Below are positions 1 through 7,674 of a stretch of DNA of 64,000 bases, one piece after another (the stretch's first letter is position 1; the number at the start of each line of letters is the position of its first letter). Origin of the DNA: an uncultured Opitutaceae bacterium (GTDB taxonomy: Bacteria > Verrucomicrobiota > Verrucomicrobiia > Opitutales > Opitutaceae); contig OX638348.1 of NCBI GenBank assembly GCA_951813085.1, forward strand, positions 4,039,627 through 4,103,626. The letters are read 5' to 3'. The position numbers and the translations under genes were made by a program. The notes beneath the pieces are model-generated. The model did no database searches, had not been told where the DNA came from, and saw only the letters and a list, made by a program, of their open reading frames with translations.

Positions 1-182
1 GCTCTGGATCGCTTTCTTCCTGATGGGGTTCTTCCAGAGGGCTGCGAAGTCGGCATAGTGCCTCGAGAAGCGGTCACGGTTTCTGAGATTGGGCCGATGG
101 TGTTCCGCATGGAGGATGGTCGCTTTCTCCCAAAAGGTTCGCTCGATTTCCAAGGCGACGACTTGCGCGTGGCAGTCGACGA
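1..182 (-). pseudogene. AbiEii-type nucleotidyltransferase toxin fragment
   Basis: Minus-strand translation gives ...VVALEIERTFWEKATILH..., then HAEHHRP and RFSRHYADFAALWKNP, which is the conserved C-terminal half of AbiEii/AbiGii nucleotidyltransferase toxins (signature ERTFWEKATILH). Known members are the toxin half of type IV toxin-antitoxin or abortive-infection pairs. No start codon or N-terminal catalytic region is present: upstream the frame runs straight into the gp4-like phage sequence, and downstream it runs off the window. It is therefore a fragment joined to phage DNA. No AbiEi-like antitoxin is visible. The family call is fairly firm; whether the break is real or an assembly join is not known. 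Confidence 0.6.
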
Positions 183-284
183 AATGGCCTTGCGCAGCTG
201 TTCGGGCTCAATGTCGAAATTGTAGTCGGCATAGCCTAGCTCCTCGTAGGCCGCATGGACGAGCTGCCCCTTGCTCCAAGCCAC
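183..284 (-). pseudogene. P22 gp4-like head-completion protein, truncated
   Basis: A GTG start lies 3 bases after the stop of the preceding phage ORF. It opens a frame beginning VAWSKGQLVHAAYEELGYAD and continuing to FDIEPEQLRKA. This resembles the N-terminus of P22 gp4, the packaged-DNA stabilisation protein that seals the portal after packaging (KGDLVRAALRKLG...DVEPQ in P22, from memory). P22 has coat, then gp4, downstream of the portal, and the same order is seen here. Similarity stops after about 34 codons, where the sequence switches to an AbiEii-type gene in another frame. The rest of gp4 and the tail genes are missing. The segment is short, so the call is moderate. Confidence 0.5.
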
Positions 285-287
285 GGA

Positions 288-632
288 TCAGGCCTTCTTG
301 CTTTCAGCAGGAAGCTCGGGCTTTTCAGCAGGAGGCCCGGGTTTCCTAGCGCCTCCCCTAGCGCTTCCCATAGCGCCCCATGAGGAAAGAGCCTCTTCGG
401 GGGAACGGCGCCAGCCTAGCTTTTGAAGCCTTTCAACCTCCTCCTCGCCTTTCGCGCCGATGTAGCGGTAGCCTCCTCCCGCCGGGCCGGGCTTCCCTGA
501 CAGGCCGGGATACCTCGTTCCGCTAACGCATTCGCGGTAAAGGATCTCTGTATAGGTCCCCGCGCCGGCAGGGCCTAGGGGGCTGGTCCGGTCGGGGTTA
601 AGCCCGAGCTCTTTCTTCTCTTCTGAAATCAT
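288..632 (-). CDS. Hypothetical phage protein, 114 aa
   Basis: An ORF between the coat gene and the gp4-like start, on the same strand, with its stop 3 bases from the gp4 start. That tight spacing is typical of phage structural operons. The protein is rich in Gly, Pro and charged residues (PGPAGGGYRYIGAKGEEEVERLQKLGW) and ends in a low-complexity Pro/Glu/Lys tail. I recognise no domain. Position suggests a small head or decoration accessory protein, but that is inference only. The internal motif RYIGAKGEEEVERLQKLGW looks folded and argues for a real gene. Confidence 0.5.
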   Translation of the reverse strand: MISEEKKELGLNPDRTSPLGPAGAGTYTEILYRECVSGTRYPGLSGKPGPAGGGYRYIGAKGEEEVERLQKLGWRRSPEEALSSWGAMGSARGGARKPGPPAEKPELPAESKKA

Positions 633-726
633 ATTGGTAGTATATCTCTAAATTCAGCTAAATGTCAACGTTCATGCTTCGGGCGGGAAAAGCAGGGGCC
701 AAAGGCCCCCGCTGGAGGGAAGGAAC

Positions 727-1956
727 TTATTCTTTATCGACCGCAGCAGCCTCTTGGTTGAAGATCAAGATGCCGTTCATTTCGGGGTTGGTGTTCACGA
801 CTCCGAAGAACGTATCCACGAAGAACACGCTTTCAAACGTCCGGGAACTGTACTCCTTGGTCATCACGATCTCGAGCCCTTGCTCCGTAGTATACCGAAG
901 AAAATCGACGCCTTGCTCGCCTGGCACGTTGTAGCGGCCCGCCCGCAGCTCGATCGAATCCTTGTACCAGAACGGGTTCGCGGCCGTTGCCGTCTTGTTG
1001 AGGAATGTAATCGCGGCCGTTGCGGACGTTGCGGACGTGGTGACGACTTCAGCATTCTTATTCTTGTAGGAGATTTCAGGCGCGGTTGGACTAGCGCCGT
1101 TAGCCCCTATGATTGCAGGGCTGATCGTCATCGTCGTGCCGGTATCGACAGATATGACGCGGAACGTCTTAAGCTGCCCTGTGTTCTCCTTGGACACCAT
1201 GTGAACGCTGTTGATGCCTGCAATGGTGAACGCATCGCCAACCGCAACGCCTGTCGTGGTCGAGACGGTGACCGTCTGGTAGCGGTTGCGCGCTACGGTG
1301 CTCTCGGAAGAAAGCGGCACGTAGCGAACTTGATCGCCGTTGGTGGCTATCGTAATGGTGGCGGCGTTGGCGGCAAGCTGCTTTCCAGCGTCAAGCTTGA
1401 ATGTATCGAACCCTGCGACGTCACCGATCCTGGACTTCTCGTAGGCAGTCAATGCCTTCGTTTCGAGAGTTTGACGATTCGGCAGGTTTCCGGCGAGACC
1501 GTTGTAGTCGCGGGAAGTGATCCCGAGATAGCGGTTCTCGTTGGGGATGCCGACTTCATTCATCAGCGAACTGCACGTTGCAATGTCGTCATAGTCGCCA
1601 GCCGCGCCGATGATCGTGGAAACGAGCGTACCTTGAAGCGATACGCAGTCGCGAACAGCCGTGTTGATGTCGGAAGAAAGCGCGGTTGCTGCTTTCTGCA
1701 AACGAGCTTCCTGCTGCTCATCGTGCATTTCCTTTGCGTTGAGCTTCCACGACGCGCACTTGCTTTGATCAAGACTGCTAGGAGATAGCTGCTTAACGTC
1801 CGTAGTCCCGTAAGGTTGAGGATGCCAAATAGTGTCGTTGGACCGCGCCTTCGTGCTGTAGATGGAGATATTGTTGGAGAGAGCGCAGGCGTCTTCGAAC
1901 CCTGAAAAAATTTTGTCGAATGCTCTCTTCTCCTCTTCACTGAATGTGTTAGCCAT
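727..1956 (-). CDS. P22-type phage major coat protein
   Basis: A 409-aa protein close in length to P22 gp5 (430 aa). The middle region, with RYQTVTVSTTTGVAVGDAF followed by TIAGINSVHMVSKENTG and TFRVISVDTGTTMTISPAI, matches the P22 coat I-domain region as I remember it ([29 protein letters not shown]...). The N-terminus, with SNDTIWHPQPY, parallels P22 RSSNTIWMPVEQE. The product would assemble the HK97-fold icosahedral capsid. Portal, scaffold and terminase genes, expected upstream, are absent: 206 bp upstream lies a defence HNH nuclease gene on the same strand. The coat gene is intact but isolated, so this is a prophage remnant or a captured phage module. Confidence 0.75.
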   Translation of the reverse strand: MANTFSEEEKRAFDKIFSGFEDACALSNNISIYSTKARSNDTIWHPQPYGTTDVKQLSPSSLDQSKCASWKLNAKEMHDEQQEARLQKAATALSSDINTAVRDCVSLQGTLVSTIIGAAGDYDDIATCSSLMNEVGIPNENRYLGITSRDYNGLAGNLPNRQTLETKALTAYEKSRIGDVAGFDTFKLDAGKQLAANAATITIATNGDQVRYVPLSSESTVARNRYQTVTVSTTTGVAVGDAFTIAGINSVHMVSKENTGQLKTFRVISVDTGTTMTISPAIIGANGASPTAPEISYKNKNAEVVTTSATSATAAITFLNKTATAANPFWYKDSIELRAGRYNVPGEQGVDFLRYTTEQGLEIVMTKEYSSRTFESVFFVDTFFGVVNTNPEMNGILIFNQEAAAVDKE

Positions 1957-2162
1957 TATTTTCTATTTTCTAACTGTTTGAATTTCATTTAATTGGTGCG
2001 ATTACCTGTTGTTTGAAGCTATCTCTGTCAGGGTTCCATTTCGAGAGGTCGGATGTTGGCCGAAACCCGAGAGCGACTACTTCCTTTTTAGGAAGAGCGA
2101 ATTGGCATCGCCGATTTTTCCGGCGTGAATACCCCAGAGTGTCCTATTTTCTATGTTCATGG

Positions 2163-2927
2163 CTATTTATGCTTTTGGGTCTGTTTCTGGCGGTGGTGCT
2201 TTAGGAATTTGAAGTGCTCCTGACTGACCCGCTTAAGAGAAACGTTTTCATGAATTCCGAGTAAGGATAGATCGTTTAGATCGTTTGCATTGATTTTAGG
2301 TGCAATGATGATTTTTCCCGAGTCTTCAAAACTGATCATGTGTTTGTCGAATAGGGCATCAAGGTTGGCCGTTAGAAGGAGCCCGTTGTAAACGTTTAGC
2401 CTCTCTGAGTCGCTATCGCAGTCAGCCCAAGATTTGATGTGGCTTGCTCTGAGTGTTTCTGGTATCTGAATTCCGGTTACGGAGCATGAGGCGTTCCAAT
2501 AGTCTATTAGGCTATCCCTAAAAATATTTTGGCCGATGCGTTGCTTGACCAATCTTTCGAGCTCGGTCTGCCCAAGCTCCTCTTTCGCGATAGCTTCCGA
2601 TAGCTCCTTTTTAAATCGTTTTTCTGGTTGGTTGGGTAATGCTCGTGCAAAACGAGCAGCTTGGGATAGTAGTTCGCCGAGTTCGAAGTCGTTAAAAACC
2701 TGAAAGGACTCCACCTGCTCTTCGTTTCGAAGTCTCTTGAGCTCAATAGTGATGCTGCTTTCGTCAAAGCAGACCGCCCACTTTGATGACTTGCTTTCTT
2801 CAATCTTGGCTTTTGCTGAATGGAGCGAGGATTCGAGTTCTACAAGAAGATCACCGCTTTCAAGGACTACCTCCCATCCATTGTCGTATCCGGCCTTTTC
2901 GATGATTGATCGTTCAAGCGAATTCAT
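2163..2927 (-). CDS. HNH_2-type restriction-like endonuclease
   Basis: A 254-aa protein. The N-terminal ~120 residues are an unassigned alpha/beta region. The C-terminal half matches the HNH_2 nuclease pattern seen in putative restriction endonucleases: FRDSLIDYWNASCSVTGI, then LRASHIKSWADCDSDSERLNVYNGLLL and LDALFDKHMISF. The likely metal/catalytic residues are the His of ASHIK, the Asn of NVYNGLLL and the His of DKHM. The ATG overlaps the TGA of the RloB-like gene by one base, so the two are translationally coupled. It is the last gene of the island and probably the DNA-cutting effector of the AbiL-like trio. A stand-alone type IV-like enzyme is an alternative. Confidence 0.72.
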   Translation of the reverse strand: MNSLERSIIEKAGYDNGWEVVLESGDLLVELESSLHSAKAKIEESKSSKWAVCFDESSITIELKRLRNEEQVESFQVFNDFELGELLSQAARFARALPNQPEKRFKKELSEAIAKEELGQTELERLVKQRIGQNIFRDSLIDYWNASCSVTGIQIPETLRASHIKSWADCDSDSERLNVYNGLLLTANLDALFDKHMISFEDSGKIIIAPKINANDLNDLSLLGIHENVSLKRVSQEHFKFLKHHRQKQTQKHK

Positions 2928-3577
2928 CAGAGATCCTTCAATTCCTGTAATTCCTGTAATTTACGAACTACAACCTGAATATTTGTAGACGGGTTTTCGT
3001 TCCAGAATCCTTTAGGAGATCGCTTTTCCGCCTCATACAGAAGCTTGTCTGCATGTTGGAGAGCTGTTTCTAGTCTGCTTTCGAGTTTGTTATATATTTT
3101 AGGGTCGTTCTTTTGGTATCCATGACCAAGGCGAGACTTAGCCTCGAGCCGTCTTACCAGATCGCGCCTGCTGATTCTTGTGTCGTGATAGGCGAAGTGG
3201 AGTAGGTACCAAAGTTCGAAACATTCGTTCGCCCATATAGCAGTTAGATCGTTGTGCTTTTGGGCTTCGTCGAAAGCTTGTTGGTAGTGTTGCTGGGGGA
3301 AGCTGTCTCTGTCGAAAACACAGTAGACATGAATGAATGGGTTCCCGGCTCGTGTTGCTTCTTTTTGCAGCTTAATTCCTTTGCGAACAACGTTAATGGT
3401 ATTGCCCGCTCCGCCTTCTGGGACGATCTCCACCTGCTTTTTGTCGACAGGAAAGCGGAGCAAGTAATCCAGGCTGCTTTTCGAATCTTCCGAAATGATC
3501 AAATACCGTTTGAGTGGACGCGTTTTCTTGGGACGGCTCGGGCTGTTTTGATTTCGGTATCTGCGTGAAGAAGGCAT
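2927..3577 (-). CDS. RloB/AbiLii-family protein
   Basis: A 216-aa protein with the RloB pattern: a basic N-terminus (RRYRNQNSPSRPKKTRPLKRYLIISED), a central VYCVFDRDSFP acidic motif, and NECFELWYLLHF. RloB-like proteins are thought to have a Toprim-like fold and a nuclease role. They pair with an AAA ATPase (RloA, AbiLi) in abortive-infection modules such as AbiL. The acidic E of ISEDS and the D-x-D of FDRDS would be the metal-binding residues. The gene starts 6 bp after the ATPase stop and overlaps the HNH gene by one base. Family assignment is good; the activity is inferred. Confidence 0.75.
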   Translation of the reverse strand: MPSSRRYRNQNSPSRPKKTRPLKRYLIISEDSKSSLDYLLRFPVDKKQVEIVPEGGAGNTINVVRKGIKLQKEATRAGNPFIHVYCVFDRDSFPQQHYQQAFDEAQKHNDLTAIWANECFELWYLLHFAYHDTRISRRDLVRRLEAKSRLGHGYQKNDPKIYNKLESRLETALQHADKLLYEAEKRSPKGFWNENPSTNIQVVVRKLQELQELKDL

Positions 3578-3583
3578 TGGCTT

Positions 3584-5053
3584 TTACATCGCAAACTCTT
3601 CTAATGCGCTGCGTGGCACAGCTCCGAAGATCCCTTGAAGGTATTGACGGTTGAACTTCGTGGTTTGGCGCACGTCTTGTTTGTCGAATTCGTCCAAGCA
3701 CAACAAAGTGGTCGCACCTTGTTCGTCTTTGTCGCAAAACCAGATCTGGTCGCGTCTCATAAGTTCTGGCGTCATTAAGCCTGTATCGTGAGTAGCAAAC
3801 ACAATTTGCGCTCCCTTTCGATTTTGCGGTCCTTGGAACCACTGCAAAATCGCTTTCGTGAGGTTGGGGTGGAGGTGCGCTTCGAATTCATCGATAAGCA
3901 GAATGGAACCTTCTTCTATCGTGTGAAGAATTGGACCGGCTAGGGCGACGAACTTTCGAGTTCCTTGAGATTCATTTTCCTCAAGGTCGAACTCCTCGGT
4001 TCCTACGATATTCCCGTTTTTATCAAATACGCTGTGGCTTGTGAGGATTTCGCTTTTGCTCACTTGGTTCGCAAGTATCCGCTTTCTGGCGTCTGCGGGC
4101 ATGTCCGGTGGAAGATCCTGTTCTGTTAAAGGCTCGGTACCGCTGCGAATGTTGCAGATGTTGAAGTCTGCTTTTTGTACGAATTCAAGCAGGTCGTTTC
4201 GGTGACGTTCCTCGCCGATCCAGTTCGCGGTAAAGCCCATGAAGCCTACTTCGTTAAGGCCCGAGACATAGCGAAACCTTCTCAGCCAATCCATGATTTC
4301 TTCTGCAAAGGCGAAATTGAACTCGGCGCAGACTTTGAGAAACAGCGTATTGGGACGGGTCCGCTCGGCGAAAGGTTTTAGCCCCTTTTCTTGAAGGGTG
4401 TTGGTCTTTATCTCCTGTTTCTGCCTCGCGAAAATCTCGGCAGGTTTGCTTTTGGGCCGCTTGCGAAAGAGCCATTCTTCCTGCACGCCTTTCGCGTCCA
4501 CTGCGAAACCGTAGCGATAAAGGAGTTCGCCAACGAGGAACTCGATCTCGAAGACCGATGGTTTTTTTGCGGAAGATCTCTCAGTATTGCCGGCTAACAC
4601 AGAATCGCCGGCTAACACAGAATCGCCGGTTACATCAACATCGCCGTATACCTTAGCATCGCCGGATACCTTAGCATTGCCGGATACCCAAGCACCGCCG
4701 GATATCACAGCATTGCCGGATATCACAGCATTGCCGGATATCACAGCATTGCCGGATACGATAGTAGGGCGGGATCTCTGTAGCTTGAACGGTTGGACTG
4801 GGATTTCGGGCGATTCGACTTTCTCGGAGATGGATTCGACAATGAAGCGCTTCATCCAAATCATCGCATTAATGACGTTGGATTTGCCGGAGGCGTTGGC
4901 CCCGTAGATGGCGGCTGTCTTCAGAATGCTGTTTCCAGCCTTTTCCATGACATGGCTATGAGCGAGATGCTTGTCGCCTCTGGCTGCCCGCATGATGAGG
5001 GATTGCCGATCGCGAATGGAGCGGAAGTTCTCAACTGAAAAGGAAATCAACAT
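3584..5053 (-). CDS. RloA/AbiLi-type AAA ATPase with hexapeptide-repeat insert
   Basis: A 489-aa SMC/RecF-like ATPase. It begins MLISFSVENFRSIRD, has Walker A GANASGKSN near residue 52, Walker B SILLIDEFEAHLHPNL and a His-switch QIVFATHD. It pairs with the RloB-like gene 6 bp downstream, as in AbiL/RloAB modules, where the ATPase is thought to sense infection and license the nuclease. Between residues ~101 and 155 it carries a tandem hexapeptide array ([VI]SG[ND]A[VK]), where relatives have only a short loop between PFKL and the strand FEIEFLV. The array is in frame and coded by perfect 18-bp units. Such repeats normally build a left-handed beta-helix, which would stand out from the ATPase body. 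Confidence 0.78.
   Translation of the reverse strand: MLISFSVENFRSIRDRQSLIMRAARGDKHLAHSHVMEKAGNSILKTAAIYGANASGKSNVINAMIWMKRFIVESISEKVESPEIPVQPFKLQRSRPTIVSGNAVISGNAVISGNAVISGGAWVSGNAKVSGDAKVYGDVDVTGDSVLAGDSVLAGNTERSSAKKPSVFEIEFLVGELLYRYGFAVDAKGVQEEWLFRKRPKSKPAEIFARQKQEIKTNTLQEKGLKPFAERTRPNTLFLKVCAEFNFAFAEEIMDWLRRFRYVSGLNEVGFMGFTANWIGEERHRNDLLEFVQKADFNICNIRSGTEPLTEQDLPPDMPADARKRILANQVSKSEILTSHSVFDKNGNIVGTEEFDLEENESQGTRKFVALAGPILHTIEEGSILLIDEFEAHLHPNLTKAILQWFQGPQNRKGAQIVFATHDTGLMTPELMRRDQIWFCDKDEQGATTLLCLDEFDKQDVRQTTKFNRQYLQGIFGAVPRSALEEFAM
4589..4750 (-). repeat. 9 x 18-bp tandem repeat inside the ATPase gene
   Basis: Nine contiguous 18-bp units starting GCCGG or GCCGT. Three consecutive copies of GCCGGATATCACAGCATT (4697-4750) are identical, and two copies of GCCGGCTAACACAGAATC (4589-4624) are identical. 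The units between diverge by a few bases. Each unit codes one hexapeptide on the minus strand, so gain or loss of units keeps the frame. The perfect copies imply recent duplication by slippage or recombination. There are no spacers, so this is not a CRISPR array. Confidence 0.9.
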
Positions 5054-5156
5054 GATTAGAAGTTTATGTGCATAAAAAATGCAGAAACAAGGATGAAGTT
5101 AGCTTCCAGTGACTTTTTTAACTATTTTTATTTGGGACAGCCGTTGCGCTCTTCCT

Positions 5157-5654
5157 TTACTCTGTGAAAATTCCGTCGATCAGCTCGGCAGTGGTTCTGA
5201 GCTGGTTGAAAGCCATGCCGGGGTCGGCTAGAGATCTCCCGTTTGGGTGGCAGGCCATATTGCGGAGTTCTCGGGCTGCGGTTAACCGCTTCTCGGTATC
5301 AGTGTCAATGACTCCGTCTTCGCCTAGCTTCTCGATGTTTTTTGCGTAGGTCTGTTTCCCCATGGGGTCGTTCGCTCGAATTCTTACTGCGAGTTCAAGC
5401 GTTCTGTAGCAGTGCTCCATTCCGGGGGTTGCGGGAGGGTAGTAGAAGTAGGAGTAGATCATTGCCCCTCGGCTCGTTTCAAACATCGCTTGGACCTCAG
5501 CGGGAATCGATTCGCTCAGCTCGATACCCATAAAGCGCTCGAGCCAAGTGCGTTCGTCTTTTTGCAGTCCCATCAAACGAGGACCATCGAACTTGAGCCA
5601 GTTTTCTGGATCAATACGCCTTAGCTGTAGGTTGTCGTCGTAGATCGAGGCCAT
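5157..5654 (-). CDS. HEPN-like helical protein of the defence operon
   Basis: A 165-aa, predicted mostly helical protein that I cannot assign to a named family. Near residues 128-135 it reads ARELRNMACHP, which fits the HEPN RNase signature R-x4-6-H (R, four residues, H). The sequence before it, YRTLELAVRIRANDPMGKQTYAKNIEKLGEDGVI, resembles the helical scaffold of HEPN or DUF4145-like proteins. It starts 6 bp after the split SMC-like gene, so it is co-transcribed with it. HEPN proteins in defence loci are usually RNases held in check by a partner ATPase. That role is an inference from one motif and context; a structural, non-catalytic HEPN is possible. Confidence 0.5.
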   Translation of the reverse strand: MASIYDDNLQLRRIDPENWLKFDGPRLMGLQKDERTWLERFMGIELSESIPAEVQAMFETSRGAMIYSYFYYPPATPGMEHCYRTLELAVRIRANDPMGKQTYAKNIEKLGEDGVIDTDTEKRLTAARELRNMACHPNGRSLADPGMAFNQLRTTAELIDGIFTE

Positions 5655-5660
5655 TTGTCG

Positions 5661-6851
5661 TTAGAGGTCCACTCCAAGGAACCGATGCTTTGCCTCAGTA
5701 GTCCGCAGTACTGGTTCCAACAGCCATGGGTCAGTTTGAAGTTCTTGTGGGGGTGGTTCCGTCGTTGTAATTATGTATTGAAACGGTGGATTCGTCTTGG
5801 CTTCCGATTCAAGACGATTGATTAGGCGAAATAGGCTGTGATAAATATGGACTGACAGATCCGCTTCTCTTGGGCTGTCGTGCATCAGAAAACGGGGATG
5901 GTAGGCGTCGTCGCGAATGTAGGCATCGGCCAAGGCTGTAAGGTCGAATGCCAACAATCTGACTGTCTCTAGGGCAGCACTATCGAGACGGCCGTGATAA
6001 TTCAGAAAAGGTGTGATCGATTTACCGTGCCAATTGACGCCGGAGTCGATCTCTTCTCCGAGTAGCTCTTTCACTACGAAGCGATATAGCTCCGAAAAAT
6101 TATGCATCCGCTTTTTATGAACGGACTTTTCTGTATCCAGATTTTTGTCGAGTTTGTCCTTCTCTCCGGAAAAGAGCTTGATCGATTGTTCGTTCTTTTC
6201 TTTGGAATCGAGTGCCTGAACCAAGTTGTTTTTGAGGATATTCGCCGTGTCGACGAGCTTGGTCAAACGACTTGCACGTTGAATGTTCGATAGGTGGACT
6301 TTCTCTATTTTATCGAGTTGAGCTTTTGACGCTGCTTCTTCCTTTTCGCGATTCTGGAGTTCGACGAATAGGCTCATGATGCGCTGATCCAGCAGGGCCT
6401 TTTCGTATTTGAGAGCGTCTGCTTCAGATCGTATTTTGCTTAGCTCTTGATCAAGTTCGCTATCGCTCGTGCGTTCTTTGGCGAAAGGACAAGCATTTAT
6501 AACATCCTTGGAAAGAGGTCGAGAGCAATGGCCACGAAAAGGGAGCCATTCACGTTTTTTGCGCTTTCGCTCATCTTCTTTTTTCGCGCCGGTCTTGATT
6601 GCTATTTCTTCGGTAAGAGCCTCGGCGTCTTCCTTTGTGTCGTTCCAGCGTATTCGAGCTGCAAAGGTTTCGGCAGTAGCATCTCGGAGACTTTGTTGAG
6701 CTTTCTGAAGCTCTGGGTCATCGTCATGCTTGCGTCTTAGTTGTTTCAGCTTCCTTTTCGATGTTGCTGATCTTTTGAGTAACGAATTCTTCGGGAAGAG
6801 GCGAATCGACAGAAAGCCTAATCTCCAGTAACGAAGCGAGACGTTCCACAT
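5661..6851 (-). CDS. SMC-like ATPase, C-terminal half (second frame)
   Basis: The ORF holds a long coiled coil (QKAQQSLRDATAETFAARI, later EELTEEI-like and KYEKALLDQRIMSLFVELQNREK) and a C-terminal ATPase lobe with FLMHDSPREADLS, which fits a Walker B/D-loop of SMC/RecN-like ATPases. It has no Walker A. That lies in the upstream ORF in another frame, overlapping by 128 bp. A +1 shift near 6733 would join the two into one ~660-aa ATPase with both half-sites. CPFAKE within the coil could be a hinge or zinc element. Either the gene is broken, the shift is programmed, or two subunits are made; the internal start MWNVSLRYWRL does not look like a natural N-terminus. Confidence 0.6.
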   Translation of the reverse strand: MWNVSLRYWRLGFLSIRLFPKNSLLKRSATSKRKLKQLRRKHDDDPELQKAQQSLRDATAETFAARIRWNDTKEDAEALTEEIAIKTGAKKEDERKRKKREWLPFRGHCSRPLSKDVINACPFAKERTSDSELDQELSKIRSEADALKYEKALLDQRIMSLFVELQNREKEEAASKAQLDKIEKVHLSNIQRASRLTKLVDTANILKNNLVQALDSKEKNEQSIKLFSGEKDKLDKNLDTEKSVHKKRMHNFSELYRFVVKELLGEEIDSGVNWHGKSITPFLNYHGRLDSAALETVRLLAFDLTALADAYIRDDAYHPRFLMHDSPREADLSVHIYHSLFRLINRLESEAKTNPPFQYIITTTEPPPQELQTDPWLLEPVLRTTEAKHRFLGVDL

Positions 6852-7671
6852 CTGTACGAAGTTGATCGTCTAGCGAGCTTCGTCTCGATACGGCGTTTTT
6901 GTGGTCGGTTGAGAGTTTGGCGAATTTTCTCAACATCACTTGCTCCGTTTCAGAGGCTAGTCCCAGTGCGTATCGCATGACGCTTTCTTTTTCTGCTTCG
7001 ATGAGTTCCGCGCTATTGGATTGGCTAGAGGGATTGCGCCAGGCGAGGAGATTGGAATAGCGGCTTTCTTGGTCCCTGGTAAGCCATTGCAGTAGCATTT
7101 GCCATGATAGCTTTGAGTCATTGATGGGGAGTTTCGGGCCACCATTGTTGCCGAATAACGTAGATTCGATTTCTCTTTGGTAATCGTCCCATCCGGCTCG
7201 AGGGAGTGTGGACTCGTCAATCAGGTCGTTGATTTGACCACCTTGAACAGCAAAACGTTTGGGACCTATCCCTAGCGGTCTACCTACGAGCCACCGTTGA
7301 CCGTTCACCCAAACCTCGGCAATTGCCCATCCTTGAGGGAACTTATCGCGAAAAGCGTTTCGGAATATGTCTGAGCCGTAGTTTGTGTCACCTAAAATAA
7401 AGCGGATGAAACGACAGAAGGTCGTCTTTCCTGTCGCGTGGCCGGATACCTTTGAGCGTGGTTGGTTATCGCCCTGACTCGCCCCTGGTTCTGCCCATAG
7501 GATGTTTAGTCCACGACGAAGCGTCATCGTGCGTAAGAGGGAGTCTTCGCCTAGCGGCAACTCTTTGTAGACCGAAAGGCGTTCAACCCAAAGAGCAGGT
7601 TCGGTCCTCTCGGGCACAGGAACCAGGGAAACGGGTGCTTCAATGAACGAGAACTCCGATTGCTTTTTCAT
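6724..7671 (-). CDS. SMC-like ATPase, N-terminal half with Walker A
   Basis: A 315-aa ORF with an N-terminal ATPase lobe: LRRGLNILWAEPG, then GHATGKTTFCRFIRFILGD (Walker A, residues ~78-84), followed by VWVNGQRWLVGRPLG. It then has the start of a coiled coil (LRKFAKLSTDHKNAVSRRSS). It lacks Walker B, which sits in the overlapping downstream ORF. The start lies only 3 bases after the methyltransferase stop, so it belongs to the same operon. ATPases of this shape occur in several defence loci, where they bind DNA ends or act as infection sensors. The exact family is not recognised. Confidence 0.62.
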   Translation of the reverse strand: MKKQSEFSFIEAPVSLVPVPERTEPALWVERLSVYKELPLGEDSLLRTMTLRRGLNILWAEPGASQGDNQPRSKVSGHATGKTTFCRFIRFILGDTNYGSDIFRNAFRDKFPQGWAIAEVWVNGQRWLVGRPLGIGPKRFAVQGGQINDLIDESTLPRAGWDDYQREIESTLFGNNGGPKLPINDSKLSWQMLLQWLTRDQESRYSNLLAWRNPSSQSNSAELIEAEKESVMRYALGLASETEQVMLRKFAKLSTDHKNAVSRRSSLDDQLRTDVERLASLLEIRLSVDSPLPEEFVTQKISNIEKEAETTKTQA

Positions 7672-7674
7672 CGC

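Noticed and set aside
754-1788. 344-aa plus-strand ORF opposite the coat gene
   Set aside because: It is the antisense shadow of the P22-like coat gene, has no recognisable domain, and its Arg/His/Cys-rich composition is typical of antisense frames.
4587-4907. Regular repeats that might be a CRISPR array
   Set aside because: The 18-bp units are contiguous with no spacers and encode hexapeptides in frame within the ATPase gene; no cas genes are present.
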